Positions 43,582 through 55,271 of a stretch of 64,000 nt of DNA are shown piece by piece. A program made the translations under genes and the position numbers. Numbering within the stretch: the stretch's first letter is position 1; each line of letters begins with the position of its first letter. The notes below the pieces were generated by a model. The model was not told where the DNA came from. It saw nothing but the letters and a program-made list of their open reading frames with translations, and ran no database searches. Source of the stretch: Stemphylium vesicarium (lineage: Eukaryota > Ascomycota > Dothideomycetes > Pleosporales > Pleosporaceae). The DNA lies in the NCBI GenBank assembly GCA_004380135.1, contig QXCR01000116.1, positions 1 through 64,000 of the forward strand, in the 5' to 3' direction.

Positions 43582-45051
43582 ATGGAAATCAATAACAACC
43601 ACGACCAATCTCAGCGCAACGATATGGCTCGCCTTAGCGCTCCCGCCAGTGAGCCCCCAAAGGCCGAGCGAAAACCTAACCGACTTCGCAGTATCTTCAA
43701 GCCCGACTCTAGCTCGTCATCATCGTTTAGCTCTACTGCCTCCTCAAAGAGGTCCCCAACCGCCCACTCAGGTCCGCTTCCATCGCCAACGGTCAAGCAC
43801 GGATTCCAGCAGATTGGATTGCTGCCAAGTGAGCGGCCGAGCTACACTTTTGGGCAAAGATCACCATGGGCGAAGCAAGCCAGCGAAGAGACTACCAATG
43901 TGGATGCCAAAGAAGAGATGCAAGAGTCGGAGAGTGCGAATGCAGGTCTTTTTGCCGGAGCGGAATCAAAGGATGCAGGTGTGAACACCGAGAAGACATT
44001 TGCGCCATGGTCCCAACAAAGTCAAGCTGAGAATACTTTGTCTCCATGGCTACAGAATACACTCTTCCCTGCTACGGTCAGCACAAGCGACCAGAATGTT
44101 GCGACGAGCCAGAACCACAGCTCGATATTCGGGAATTCACAACCACGCTCCAACCGCGATTCCCCTCGGATGTTTGGTAATCTTCTTGGTAAGCGCTCAG
44201 CCATGAACACTAACCAGAGCGAAGTTAACAAACATGAAGAAGGGATTATCACGAGCCCAGACGAACCCAGGAAACAAATGAGCCATGACTGGGAAATGGG
44301 AAACCCGTTTGGCCAAAAGACGAATGGCTTCACCAATACTGTAGCTCGCACAAATGCCCCAAGTCTATTCAGATCTGCCCATGATGGCAGCTCCAGCGGT
44401 CTGTTTGCGAACATTGTTCCCGCCGACAAAGAGTATCAGCTCGCAAAAGGCTTCCGCAATTACGCCGACAAGAAGGTGGCCGAGGCTTTCGCGCAGCAGA
44501 GCAACGAAAAACCCGCGACAGGCTGGACGAAGCAACAGCGAGCGTTGCACGCCAACTTCAACATGCTGAAGACAAACACCCCGACGAGCGCAAAGATCAC
44601 CAAGCCCGACTCGCGCGAAGCATCATTCGATATGTTTTCCGGAGAGAGCGGCCTGGGCCCATTCACGATCTCACACCCTCGCGTCGCGCGAGTCGCGCAA
44701 TCCGGTATCATCGCTGTCTACGCCATCTTTGTGCTTGGAGCTGCGCTCTTGGGGCCGCGAACCCTGTTGCTCACTCTGTGGAGGGTGTTCATCGGTCTTG
44801 GAGCTTACGCACTCTTGGTCCGGTATCTGGACTGGGCAAAGCATGTCGAGTGCGACATGCTACTAGCGCCCGTTGTCTTCGCTGGGAATCTGGCGCATGG
44901 CGCAGGTGTAAAGGTATTGGAAAAGGTGCGTGCATTCATGATATCCGTCATTGTTGCGTCGCTCCAGGGTTTGGAGGAGGCGCCGACTGTGCAGGTCGAG
45001 GATAATCAGAGTCCTTTCGATGAAGCGCTTGAACACGGTGCGGAGCTCTAG
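43582..45051 (+). CDS. Hypothetical protein with C-terminal membrane anchor
   Basis: 489 residues in one exon. The first 350 residues are disordered, rich in Ser/Asn/Gln, with several Phe-containing patches (GLFAG, SIFGN, GLFANI). The C-terminal quarter has two clear membrane segments, GIIAVYAIFVLGAALLG and TLLLTLWRVFIGLGAYALLV (about residues 373-415), and a possible third amphipathic helix. I do not recognise the family. The layout (long disordered N-terminus, two helices near the end) would fit a nuclear-envelope or ER membrane protein, but this is speculation. Confidence 0.6.
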   Translation: MEINNNHDQSQRNDMARLSAPASEPPKAERKPNRLRSIFKPDSSSSSSFSSTASSKRSPTAHSGPLPSPTVKHGFQQIGLLPSERPSYTFGQRSPWAKQASEETTNVDAKEEMQESESANAGLFAGAESKDAGVNTEKTFAPWSQQSQAENTLSPWLQNTLFPATVSTSDQNVATSQNHSSIFGNSQPRSNRDSPRMFGNLLGKRSAMNTNQSEVNKHEEGIITSPDEPRKQMSHDWEMGNPFGQKTNGFTNTVARTNAPSLFRSAHDGSSSGLFANIVPADKEYQLAKGFRNYADKKVAEAFAQQSNEKPATGWTKQQRALHANFNMLKTNTPTSAKITKPDSREASFDMFSGESGLGPFTISHPRVARVAQSGIIAVYAIFVLGAALLGPRTLLLTLWRVFIGLGAYALLVRYLDWAKHVECDMLLAPVVFAGNLAHGAGVKVLEKVRAFMISVIVASLQGLEEAPTVQVEDNQSPFDEALEHGAEL

Positions 45052-45585
45052 GTGCCACAGGCGGTTGTTTTGGCGCAATAATGGAGGTGGAGAGGTGAAA
45101 CCAAAATATTCTTGGGTAGATGTTCCCCCATAATTCGAGTTGTTATACCCCAATTGATGTTGCTCGTGATGCCTCGGCGCGCGACCCTGTGCGATACGCC
45201 CCAATAACCTACTATTCTCGAAACACCAAGCCCGAGCATCACAGGAAGATGGTGTTTGCTCTTAAAGCCGTAGTCGCAGATCTTCTTCAACTTTTCTAGT
45301 GCTGGCTTGACATGGTCCTGTTTTGTGTCACATCGGCTTTGCGCCGTTGGTTGTTAAGAACCCTGCCCCACATTCCTTGTTCCTTTTCACCAAGACGTCA
45401 TCCCGTGCGGTTATGCAGCTCTACTGCACCAGTTTATTTTAGATGTAGGAGCGTGCGCCTCGCAGCAGTGCAACCTCTGTGCCGAATAGAGGACTAAGAA
45501 TTCGCGTACGCATTCATTTGTAGTTTATTGTGGCGAGCGCTATATAGTGAAGGTAGAACATCGCATCGTATTGTGGTACGCCACT
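45052..45585. other. Intergenic, convergent
   Basis: About 530 bp between convergent genes. Nothing recognised. Confidence 0.4.
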
Positions 45586-47508
45586 CTAGTACCAGGACTT
45601 CGGCGGCTCCGTGCCCTTCAACTTCCGCCACAAGAAATCCTTTGTCCTTCGCAGCGCATAGGAGTTCGTTGTCGCGACTGCATGCTCGCCTCCCGGGATG
45701 ACCAACAAGTCGAAGTCCTTGTCCGCTTGCGCGAGCGCGTTGACAACCTGCATTGTGCTTGCCGGATCGACATTCGTGTCCAGCTCACCTACGGTAAGCA
45801 GCAGACTGCCTTCCAGCTTTCCTGCATTCACGACGTTGGAGCTGTCCTCGTAGCTCTGGTCGACCGGCCACCCCATCCATGCCTCGTTCCACCACAACTT
45901 GTCCATGCGATTGTCGTGACATCCACAGTCTGCGGCAGCGACGCTGTAGAAGTCGTTGTGAAAGAGAAGAGCACTCATGGCATTCTGACCGCCAGCGGAG
46001 CCTCCATATACTCCGACGCGGCTGACGTCCATCCACGGGCGGGTTGAGGCCGCCGCTTTCATCCATGCGATGCGATCGGGGAATCCTGCATCTTTGAGAT
46101 TCTTGTAGCAGACGTCGTGGAAAGCCTTCGAGCGCCAGTTGGTGCCCATGCCATCGATGAGGACAACAACGAACCCCTTATTTGCGATCCGGTGGGCCTC
46201 ATCGTGGCTCATGTATGCTTTCGGCACAAAGAAGTCATGTGGTCCGGAGTAGATCTTCTCGATGACGGGGTACTTGGTGGCGTTGTCCATCTGGTATGGG
46301 TGGAAAACAAGGCCGTAGATCATGGTGGAGTTGTCTCTGCCTGGTGCTGCGAAGCGCTCGGGAATAGGCCAGAGAAGACCATCGAAATTGCGTTCGTATA
46401 CATCGGCGATCTTGTCTCCAGTCTCGGCGTCACGCGTGACGGCCTTCTCGGCCATGTCCATGCGAGACCATGTATCTGTAAAGGTCGATCTGTCGTCGCT
46501 GAAAGACCAGGAATGGTCGCCGTCGCCTTCGGTCAAGATCTTGAAGTCAGACCCGTCGAAATTGACTCGCGCGAGGTGGGCGTAGTAGGGATCCTGGTCG
46601 GACACAGCGCCGAGAATCTTGATCCAGATTTGCCGTTTCACCTCATCGACATAGTCCACGGAGCGCACGACCCATTCTCCTTTCGTGATCTGGTTCTTCA
46701 CTTTCCCGCTGTTCATGTCGTAGAGATAGAGATGATTCCAACCGTCGCGTTCACTGGCCCAGATCAATTCGCTTGAGTCCGTGCTCGAGTTCGATCCTCC
46801 GAGCACCCTGTAGTACAGCTTTTGTGAATAATCAACAAATGTGTCGCTTTTATCCTCGACTAGAGTGCGCACATGTCCGCTGGTACTCATGCCAACTATA
46901 CGCACAACTTGGTGTCCACGTTGATTGTATATGAAGCGGAACTCGGTACCTTCTGTGTTCCACCCACCATTCAGTGAGTAGAGCTGGTATGGGTTCTCGA
47001 ACAAGGTGTTGTCCGTGGTAACCTCGCGTTTGTTCGTCAAATCGAACATCCGAGGCCGATCAATGGTTACATTGTCACCCGGCTTCGGGTATTGGAACTG
47101 ATGCAGGCGGGGTTGCAGCTGGTCGTAAGGGCTCGACTCGACTTCGTACACGATGTGATCCTGGGCTGGCGTAGATTGGAATATGACGACAAATTCATTA
47201 TCCGGTGAAGGGTACGTTATGTTGCTGAAGGTGCTGTTTTCTGTTCCCGTTGTTGACATCTGAATCTCCTGCCCATCCGCACTCCGATACCAGACGTTGT
47301 TGTCTTTAAAGAATACAGGCAAATCGTCGGTCCCGTTACTCTGGCGTTTGGAAAGGCTTCCCAGATCCTCGGTACGTACATCTTGCTGCTGCGGCGAAGC
47401 ATTGACTGCGCGCTCGGAACGAAGGTAGTCTTGCGAAGCAGAGATCTGAGGCACAGATATTAATAACAAAGGAAATGCAAGGTGCATGCAACGAATGTAG
47501 GTCTGCAT
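45586..47508 (-). CDS. Secreted S9-family (dipeptidyl peptidase IV-like) peptidase
   Basis: A single 640-residue exon when started at Met-Gln-Thr-Tyr, which begins a signal peptide (MHLAFPLLLISVPQISAS); 17 more residues are possible upstream from 47559. The N-terminal two thirds look like the DPPIV beta-propeller, with repeated Asp/Gly strands such as ELIWASERDGWNHLYLYD. The C-terminal alpha/beta-hydrolase domain has the catalytic Ser in GVYGGSAGGQNAM (about residue 506), Asp in GELDTNVDPAST (about 576) and His in PGGEHAVATT (about 606). Family proteins with GWSYGG differ from GGSAGG here, but the triad is complete. Many sequons suggest an extracellular glycoprotein that removes dipeptides or acts on small peptides. 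It is divergent from the Zn2Cys6 regulator at 48089. Confidence 0.85.
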   Translation of the reverse strand: MQTYIRCMHLAFPLLLISVPQISASQDYLRSERAVNASPQQQDVRTEDLGSLSKRQSNGTDDLPVFFKDNNVWYRSADGQEIQMSTTGTENSTFSNITYPSPDNEFVVIFQSTPAQDHIVYEVESSPYDQLQPRLHQFQYPKPGDNVTIDRPRMFDLTNKREVTTDNTLFENPYQLYSLNGGWNTEGTEFRFIYNQRGHQVVRIVGMSTSGHVRTLVEDKSDTFVDYSQKLYYRVLGGSNSSTDSSELIWASERDGWNHLYLYDMNSGKVKNQITKGEWVVRSVDYVDEVKRQIWIKILGAVSDQDPYYAHLARVNFDGSDFKILTEGDGDHSWSFSDDRSTFTDTWSRMDMAEKAVTRDAETGDKIADVYERNFDGLLWPIPERFAAPGRDNSTMIYGLVFHPYQMDNATKYPVIEKIYSGPHDFFVPKAYMSHDEAHRIANKGFVVVLIDGMGTNWRSKAFHDVCYKNLKDAGFPDRIAWMKAAASTRPWMDVSRVGVYGGSAGGQNAMSALLFHNDFYSVAAADCGCHDNRMDKLWWNEAWMGWPVDQSYEDSSNVVNAGKLEGSLLLTVGELDTNVDPASTMQVVNALAQADKDFDLLVIPGGEHAVATTNSYALRRTKDFLWRKLKGTEPPKSWY

Positions 47509-48088
47509 GATTGAATGCAGATTAACGAATGTGGTTGCCTGAAATGGCTGAGTGTCCAACGGCTATCATGTAACCTTACCCAATAAACGAGTGACGGGTA
47601 ACGTCGAAGCAAGAGCGAACATTTGGATACTTATAATCAATGCGCACCACATCATGGCCCTCCTTTAATCTGTCTTTACGAGGTGCTTAATATACTTGAT
47701 CTGTGGTTAGCGAAGAGTCCTGAATTTTGATCAGGGCCCACTTCCAAAATTGGCGTTCAGCGCTGTATCCTCGGCCGTTTTGGTTTCGCGCAAAATTCTA
47801 CCCCGGCACGGCTCGCTTTGCTCCCTGAACACCGTGCCGGTGCGTCCGGGATTGTGCTGGTAGCATTGCTGTCCAGACCTTCTTAGCGCTACTACATCGC
47901 ACACGGAATACATGTACTATTTGGGCAGACTGTCCTAGACCGCAGAAGGGTCGTATTCTCGTGACGGGGAGGCGCAGGTTGAGGTGGGCACGCAAGTGAA
48001 GTTCCAAGTCCGGGACAGGCCTTGGCGAGCGCGTCACAAGTCGCATGAGCACATGCATCGCCTAACATTGAAGCTACCTCATCCACGC
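47509..48088. promoter_or_regulatory. Divergent promoter peptidase / Zn2Cys6 regulator, with inverted repeat
   Basis: About 580 bp. CCGGCACGG (47803-47811) and its reverse complement CCGTGCCGG (47832-47840) form an inverted repeat with a 20-bp spacing. Each half contains CGG/CCG half sites of the type bound by Zn2Cys6 proteins, so it is a candidate operator, possibly for the adjacent regulator. Position between two divergent genes is the main support. Confidence 0.4.
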
Positions 48089-49899
48089 ATGTCTTCGCCA
48101 CACGCCAAAAGCACCAACCCTCAGACAACGCGAGCACTACGCGCGTGCGATGCATGTCGACTCAGAAAAACACGCTGTGACGTCGACACAGACCAGAACG
48201 CACTTGGCCCAGCATGCGTGCGATGTTCGCGTCTACAGTTGCAGTGCACCTTTGAACTGGCCGTCGGTAGGCGGGGTCCGAAACGGTATGTCCAAGATTA
48301 AGTCAATGCGCCAGCAGGCTCTTTTGTATGGTAAGATTGATCAAACCTTCCAGAAGGCATATAGGGTTGAAGACAATTGATCATTCCGGGCGATGAGCTT
48401 TAAACATGGCGCATGGAGGACCTGAGCAAGGTTGATAGCTTGTTACAAGGTCCAGTTAAATCAAATTCGAGCTTCGTGGCTAACAATTCCATTGCAGTAA
48501 GCGGAGACCAGACAATGCGTTGTTGGATCCTCAACCCATCGGAAGCGAAGCTCTTGTTGTGCCTTTCTTGAGTCCTAGTCCCTCCGGCACTTTTCACCAA
48601 GGCCAGTTCCGCACTGACAGGGTCTGTTCTCGAGTACTCTTGCGGGCTATGGCAGAGGACTACCTCACGTATATCTACCCTCTGATCCCTGTCATTCATC
48701 GACCGTCGTTCTGCTTCGCGCTGAACGAAGACCAGGACAGCGACGACGACGAATTCTTGGGCCTCATCATCGCCATATGCGCAATCGTGGTTGCATTGCT
48801 TCCTAGCAAATATGAGAGGTATCGCAGTCTTGATTCGTCAATGGACATAAGCCGCGCCGAAGTACTGGACCGCTGTTATGACGGCCTCATCGCTCTACGC
48901 GGGCCTGATTTCTTCGAAAAGATCGGCTTCAGCAAGTGGGCTGCATCATATCTCATGGCCATTGCCTTCTTCCAGGTAGGCAAGCACAACCGTGCTCGCA
49001 TGATCGAGGTCGAAAGTATGCAGCTTGGACGGCTGCTTGACCTCCACCGCACTGATGAGTATCAGGAATTGGATTTCATTGAGAAACAATTACGAAGAAA
49101 GGGCTTCTGGCTTCTTTTCTATGGCCACGTACACTCAGAGGTACAGAATTTTCGCAAAGAAAAGCTTTCCTTTCTGGATCATGCTGCGATGCAAACAATC
49201 AGCCTAAAGGCTCTGATCCCGTTCGAAGTCGAAGACGAGCAAGTCTTTAACCATAACATCGTCGCCTCGCCAGCGTCTGAGGTGAACATGACAACAGGCT
49301 TCATCATCCATTCTCGTCTCTTTTGGCAGGCCATCGAAGATCCCGAAGCCAATACCATGGTTGATTGCTTGTGCTGTCGCAACCGTTCGCCTGCAACACA
49401 AGTGGCGCACCTTGAGCGACGACTGCGAAGTCTAAAATATGCCTTGGACGATGCCCCAATGCCTTTTCGACAATACGCAGTACCAAACTTCGACTTGTCT
49501 GCGAATACCTTCTCATCCTCCCAACTGGCTACGCTACGCGCAAACATACATGTTACCCAACTATGGCTACAGAGTATGTTATTGGATCAACTGGACCTAC
49601 TCACCTCACCTGAGCAGCACTGGCATGAGCGTGAAGACATCTCGACCCAGCTCCTCCATGTTCTGCACAACACCTCTCAAGCAGACATTGAGCCCAATGG
49701 CCTTCATTTGGTCTACAAGGTGCGCGACGTGGCAGTCGGGCTGCTCGCATGCCCATATGAGGCACCTCATCCGTCGGCAAAGCGCGCGCAGGAGTACGTG
49801 AAGGCATTTACTGATATTTTGGCGCGTCTCGATGCCAGCGAGACGGTCAACACTGCCAACCTCCAAAGTTGGATTGATACAGGGCGACCAAACATTTGA
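48089..49899 (+). CDS. Zn2Cys6 transcription factor with fungal-specific domain
   Basis: Exons 48089-48285 and 48498-49899 flank a 212-bp intron (GTATGT...GCAG), with CG + T completing an Arg codon, giving 532 residues. The N-terminal zinc cluster reads CDAC-x6-C...C-x2-C-x6-C (ACDACRLRKTRCDV...ACVRCSRLQLQCTF), followed by RRGPKR and a basic link. The rest matches the fungal-specific transcription-factor domain: HRPSFCF, an IIAICAIVVALLP helix, and EVESMQLGRLLDLHRTDEY. It is nuclear, sequence-specific and likely binds CGG-type sites. It sits beside a sugar transporter and a beta-glucosidase and may regulate them. The start 48089 was chosen because the in-frame upstream part is not protein-like. 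Confidence 0.87.
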
Positions 49900-50328
49900 T
49901 CAACATGATAAGAATGCTCATTGAACCTCACCCACATTGGCAGAATATATTGATCTCTTTATACTAATGCAGCACGCGCAGTGGGTGATTTGAGTACCAC
50001 TACCCACGTCACGATGGTAGTCAATGAACCGAGAATCGATTTCCCCATTTTGCGGATGCGCCTGTATTGGGATGGATGAGAGTTAATCTCACCGCCTTGA
50101 TGATGCGCTGCGCAGAATTAATTTAATGTCACAATTCTTTGACTCGATATTAATTGCTAGCATCTGCTACAGCACTTTGTCCATATATGAACTAGCAGAC
50201 AGCACTACCAGGTCCCGAGAGTATTCCCGGCGTCTCGAACATAGAGCTGTCGAACACAAGTCACCTCGCCTCGCTTTTTTCAAACAGCCTGAGCGATCAG
50301 AAGCATTCCGCAGTTCTATATCAAGACC
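49900..50328. other. Intergenic, convergent
   Basis: About 430 bp between convergent regulator and transporter. Nothing recognised. Confidence 0.4.
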
Positions 50329-52047
50329 TCACACCTTCTCCTCATGCGCGGTCAGGATATCCGTCTTCTTTTCGTCCGAGAGCATGCTTGACGCCCTCAC
50401 GGCTGTCTGTTCCGAATCGGGCGCGGCGTTGTCGCCATCGAATATGACTGCCATATGCTCCAGAGTATAGCCGCGGGTCTCCGGGTAGAAGAAGTAGACA
50501 GTGAATCCCATCGCAACCAGGACAATGATGAACACGAAGTAATACTTCCAACCAATGGCTTCAAGGGCAATGGGATTCACGAAAGTGTTGAAGAAGTTGG
50601 CGACCACGACAGTGATCCAAGTCACAGTCAGACCATGCGAGCGGAGCCTGTATGGCCAGATCTCGCACGGGTATGCAGTCAAGAAAGGTGTACTGGAAAA
50701 AGATTATTAGTATACGTGTTTCTCGAATAGAGGCGGAATAAAACTCACAGAGCGATATCGTAGCCAGCGAAGAAGACGAAAAGGAAGGGAATGACGGCAA
50801 TACCTGTTGCAGGGTCGCCTATTTCTGCAAATGCACCGCTGAGGGCAGTGACAAGAATGTACGCTACGAGCATAACGCCCGCTGAAGCTAGGAAGAGTGG
50901 GCGCCGCCCAAGCCTGTCCACGCTGAGTGCAGCCGCTACTGCAAAAAGAAGATTCCAGACTTGAAGCAAACCAGAGATCAAGGTCTGGTCCCGAACACTT
51001 GTAATGCCTACGGTCCTTAGGACAATCGCGAGATAGTACGAAACAACGCCGTTGCCGCACCACTGCGAGAATATACCGAGAGACACCGATATAAAAAGAC
51101 GGCGTCGATTGCCCGATGTACTGAATAGCTCCATGTAGCTTGCGTCTTTCAGTGTCGACTCGAGGCGTATCGCAGTGGTGATCTCGATCATCTCGTATTC
51201 GACCAAAGCCGATGTGGGATCGCCACCAGCATGACAGGTTGTCAGAATCGTACGGGCCTATGTTTGTTGTCAGGAGATTCCACTCGTCGCATGCGAAAAC
51301 TTACCTGCTCGCTTCTATCAGCCGAGACAAGCCAGCGGGGGCTCTCCGGGGCCAATAATAGTCCAGGCAGTGCGACGAAGGGTAGCAGTAGCTGCAAAAC
51401 AGACGGGATTCGCCACGCCCAGTCACTTGCAATGTCGCGGGTGCCGAAAGTGACAAAGGCAGCGATGGTGCCACCCACGTACCAACCGCACATGAACAAA
51501 GCACTCAAGATGCCTCTGTACACCGGGTGAGAGATCTCATTGATGAGGAGAGGGACCGCATTGCCGAACCAGGCGGAAGCGCATCCAATAAGGAACCGAG
51601 ACAACACAAATGCGACGTTGTTATCGCTGATGACGGCCAGGGAACCCGCAAGCAGGAAGATGTAGCCAACGTAGACGCCGATCTTCCGTCCGAACTTGTT
51701 TGCTACGAAGGCTGTCACTGGGTAGGACAGTCCCATTCCCAACCAGTAGATGGCGTTGATGAAACCCAGCCAGGCACCGGTGGGCGTGTCCATGAACGAC
51801 TCCCATTGCGGCAGTGCTTGCAAACCGTTCATGAGGCTTCCGTCATATCCGTTGGCAGAAGCTTGAGGCATGTCAGTTGGTGTCAACGAGAAGCCTGGAG
51901 ATACTCACAGAATAGCATCAACGACAATATGCAAAAGTGTAACTTGATAAGATGAGGTTTCGTGTACCACGGCTTGTTGTCAGGCAAGACGGCCAGCAGC
52001 TCATCATTGAGCCCATTTGGACGCGATTGTGACTTGGAGATACCCAT
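50329..52047 (-). CDS. MFS sugar transporter
   Basis: Four exons read 52047-51909, 51861-51305, 51257-50749 and 50692-50329, with introns of 47, 47 and 56 bp (GTGAGT/GTAAGT...AG), phases consistent, giving 522 residues. It matches the lactose-permease/hexose-transporter group of the sugar porter family: ANGYDGSLMNGLQALPQW after the first splice, GRKIGVYVGYIFLLAGS, APESPRWLVS after helix 6, DRLGRRPLFLA, and a C-terminal FFYPETRGYTLEHM. It has about 12 membrane segments. It is divergent from the intracellular-type GH3 beta-glucosidase (584 bp between starts) and downstream of a Zn2Cys6 regulator, so the likely substrate is a beta-linked disaccharide or other oligosaccharide; the exact sugar is unknown. 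The C-terminus has an acidic/Lys-rich tail. Confidence 0.88.
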
Positions 52048-52631
52048 GGCGGTGCGACAGGGGCTGATGGTGTTACGAGTGAGATAGGGGGAGATGTTCG
52101 TCCGCGGTCAGCGGAGCTCGTCCCTATATATGAGCGCCTGATGGAGTCTGGCAGATGCAGAATGTCACGATGTACGATGCATGTATCCAATGTCAGCTAA
52201 GCGACTGCCGAGAACGCGGTTGCGGATGCCACATGGGGTCCCCAGAATGTTGGGCTCACGCGATAGTGCGGAGACCTAACGACTTTTGCGGAGTAGCGCA
52301 TCGGTGAATCGGAGAATTGCATCTAGCGCCTGCTCTCGGAGTGGACATGCACGGAGAAATAGAGTTGTGAGTGGAGTGTCTTAGCGTCGATATTGCTCCG
52401 TTGCGGCTCACTTCGCACTTGGCAACCTTCGAACATGACGCTCGAGCTTCCGATTCACTGCATCTAACGTATCACGAGTCAATACCTAGTTCACCGCGCC
52501 AGGTATACTAGGGAAGATGACACATCGGATCGGATCGCGTCACAGTCTCGAGCGGTGTCCATATAGCATGGCTGTTTCGTGACTGCTTACACCGGCTATC
52601 CGCCCTTCCTGACAACCGCGAATCCCGCATC
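52048..52631. promoter_or_regulatory. Divergent promoter MFS transporter / GH3 beta-glucosidase, CGG-rich
   Basis: 584 bp with several CGG pairs: CGG-N4-CGG at 52105-52114 (overlapping CCGCGG) and CGG-N5-CGG at 52302-52312, plus CGGATCGGATCG near 52528. These fit direct-repeat sites of Zn2Cys6 proteins. Whether the regulator at 48089 binds them is inference. Confidence 0.4.
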
Positions 52632-55271
52632 ATGGCGCCTTTCATTGACAAAAACACTCCTCAAGAGCATTCGACGCCGTTTGCGCCGTTTGACGTCGAA
52701 GAAGTGCTTCAGCAGCTCAACATTGACGAGAAGGTGTCGCTCCTCTCAGGTAGGATCATTATAGACCTCGAAAAGCGGCGCTCACAACCACAGGGAAGGA
52801 TTTCTGGCACACGCGCGACATACCCAGGCTTTCTGTCCCTTCGATACGGATGTCCGATGGCCCCAATGGCATTCGCGGGACCAAATTTTTCGGCAGCGTG
52901 CCATCTGCATGCCTTCCTTGTGGCACAGCCATCGGCGCCACGTTCGACACCGATCTGGTAGCCGAGATTGGGCACCTGCTAGGTGATGAGGCTCGAGCTA
53001 AGGGAGCGCATGTTGTCTTGGGACCAACAATCAACATTCAGCGGGGACCTCTGGGCGGCAGAGGATTTGAGTCTTACTCCGAAGACCCATTCCTATCTGG
53101 TATGCTTGCCGCGAGCTACGTCAATGGCCTCAAGGACAAGAATATAGGTGCTGCCGTCAAGCACCTTGTTTGCAATGACCAAGAACATGAGCGAATGGCG
53201 GTCAATTCAATCATCACTCAACGTGCGCTACGAGAGATCTATCTATTGCCATTCATGCTCGCGACGAGATTCAGCAACCCAGCAGCGATCATGACTGCGT
53301 ACAATAAAGTCAACGGCGTACACGTTGCCGAGGATCGAAGCATACTGAAGGACATAGTAAGAGACGAATGGAAGTGGGACGGACTGTTTGTGAGCGATTG
53401 GTAAGCCGACTTCATCTCCCTGTACCATATTTGAACGGCCCTGACAGATTCGCAGGTTCGGCACTTACAGCACAAGCGAAGCAATTCAAGCCGGCCTCGA
53501 CCTAGAAATGCCAGGGCCATCACGATGGCGGGGACCGGCACTCGTCCATGCGGTTTCGGCCAACAAGGTGCGCTCCTCGGAACTTGACGAACGCGTGCGT
53601 GCAATCCTGCGGCTTGTCAAGAAGTCTGCACAAGCGGATATCCCCCAGAACGCACCAGAGACTCAACTGAATCGGCCGGCCGACCAACGTCTTCTCCGTA
53701 AAGTAGCCGCAGACTCCACTGTGCTGCTTAAAAATCAAGATAGCGTCTTGCCTCTCTCTCACGATCGCAGAATTGCCGTCATCGGTCCCAATGCCAAGAT
53801 AGCTACTTACTGCGGCGGCGGTAGCGCATCACTGAATGCATACTACACATCTACGCCACTGGATGGTATCGAGTCTCTCGCGACGAGCGGTGTAGACTTC
53901 GCACAAGGCGCATATGGTTTCCAGATGTTGCCGGAACTCGGCAAGGAGCTCACATTCAATGGAAAGCCCGGTTTCAAGCTACGCTTCTTCAATGACCCGC
54001 CTACAAACACTAAGAGGACCCCGCTTGAAGAACGGATACTGGTCGACTCGAACATCTTCTTCCTGGACTACGATCACCCAGATCTACAAGAGATTTGGTA
54101 TGCCGAGACGGAGGGTGTCTACACTCCTACAACATCTGGTACATATGACTTTGGCTTATGCGTGCAAGGAACCGGAAGACTATACATTGACAATGAGCTG
54201 CTGATTAGCAATGTTGAGAATCAGAGGCCTGGCTCCAGCTTTCTGGGATCTGGAACGCTCGAAGAGACCGGTGCAAAGGATCTCGTAGCCGGGAGGTCGT
54301 ATCGCGTTACGGTACAATGGGGCTGTGCGAAGACAAGCACAAGGAAGACGCCCGGGACAGTCGACTTTGGGCATGGTGGTCTGCGCTTCGGTGGCTGTCT
54401 GCGCATCGACCCCGAGGAAGCGATCGAAGCCGCAGTGCGCCTCGCGCGCGACGTCGACCAAGTCGTCGTTTGTGTCGGTCTCGGTCCGGAATGGGAGTCT
54501 GAAGGCGACGATCGCGTATCCATGGACCTACCGCCGAACACGGACAGGCTCGTTGAACGAGTCCTGGAGGCCAATCCAAATGCCGTCATCGTAGTTCAGT
54601 CTGGTACGCCCGTCGCGATGCCCTGGAGCGACAAAGCAAAGGCAATCCTGCATGCCTGGTACGGTGGCAACGAAGGTGGAAACGCCATCGCGGACGTTGT
54701 CCTCGGTGCTGTGAATCCTTCGGGGAAACTACCTCTAACGTTCCCCCGTCGATTAAAGGACAACCCGACTTATCTCAACTACCGATCCGAGGGTGGCCGC
54801 GTCTTGTATGGCGAGGATGTCTACGTCGGCTACCGTTACTACGAGCAGACTGAAGTCGCACCGCTCTTCCCATTCGGCCACGGCTTGTCGTACACAACGT
54901 TCTCGCTGTCCAATCTCAAGCTAGAACTGGACACGCAAAGCGACCGGTTGAGCGTGCGTTGCACCGTGACTAACACAGGCTCCAGGGCCGGTGCCGAGGT
55001 GGTGCAAGTTTACATCGAGCCTGCCTCGCCGCCGATCCGTCGGCCAGTGAAGGAGTTGAAGGGTTTCGCGAAGCGCTACGCTGAGCCCGGTGCGAGTGTC
55101 GATGTGAACGTTGCGATTGATGTTTTGAGGGATACTAGCTTTTGGGAGGAGAAGGAAGGAAGGTGGTGCAGTTATGCGGGAACGTACAATGTTGTTGTTG
55201 GGACGAGTAGTGCTAGCTGTCACTTGTCAGGTTCGGTTTTCTTGCCAAAGACAAGGTACTGGCTGTGGTAG
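52632..55271 (+). CDS. GH3 beta-glucosidase with PA14 insertion, intracellular type
   Basis: Exons 52632-52749, 52794-53400 and 53456-55271 flank introns of 44 and 55 bp (GTAGGA...CAG, GTAAGC...GCAG), giving 846 residues. It begins without a signal peptide. GH3 landmarks: [44 protein letters not shown], and the nucleophile Asp in VSDW (about residue 241), whose Trp codon is completed by the second intron. Acid/base Glu candidate in [13 protein letters not shown] (about residue 586). A PA14-type carbohydrate-binding insertion lies around residues 437-535, and a C-terminal fibronectin-III-like domain ends the protein. This architecture is that of fungal GH3 enzymes that split beta-glucosides, usually inside the cell. 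It is paired with the divergent sugar transporter, which suggests uptake then hydrolysis. Confidence 0.9.

Noticed and set aside
45547..46776. Plus-strand frames of 166 and 219 codons in the S9 peptidase gene
   Set aside because: Antisense shadows; the peptidase triad on the minus strand is clear.
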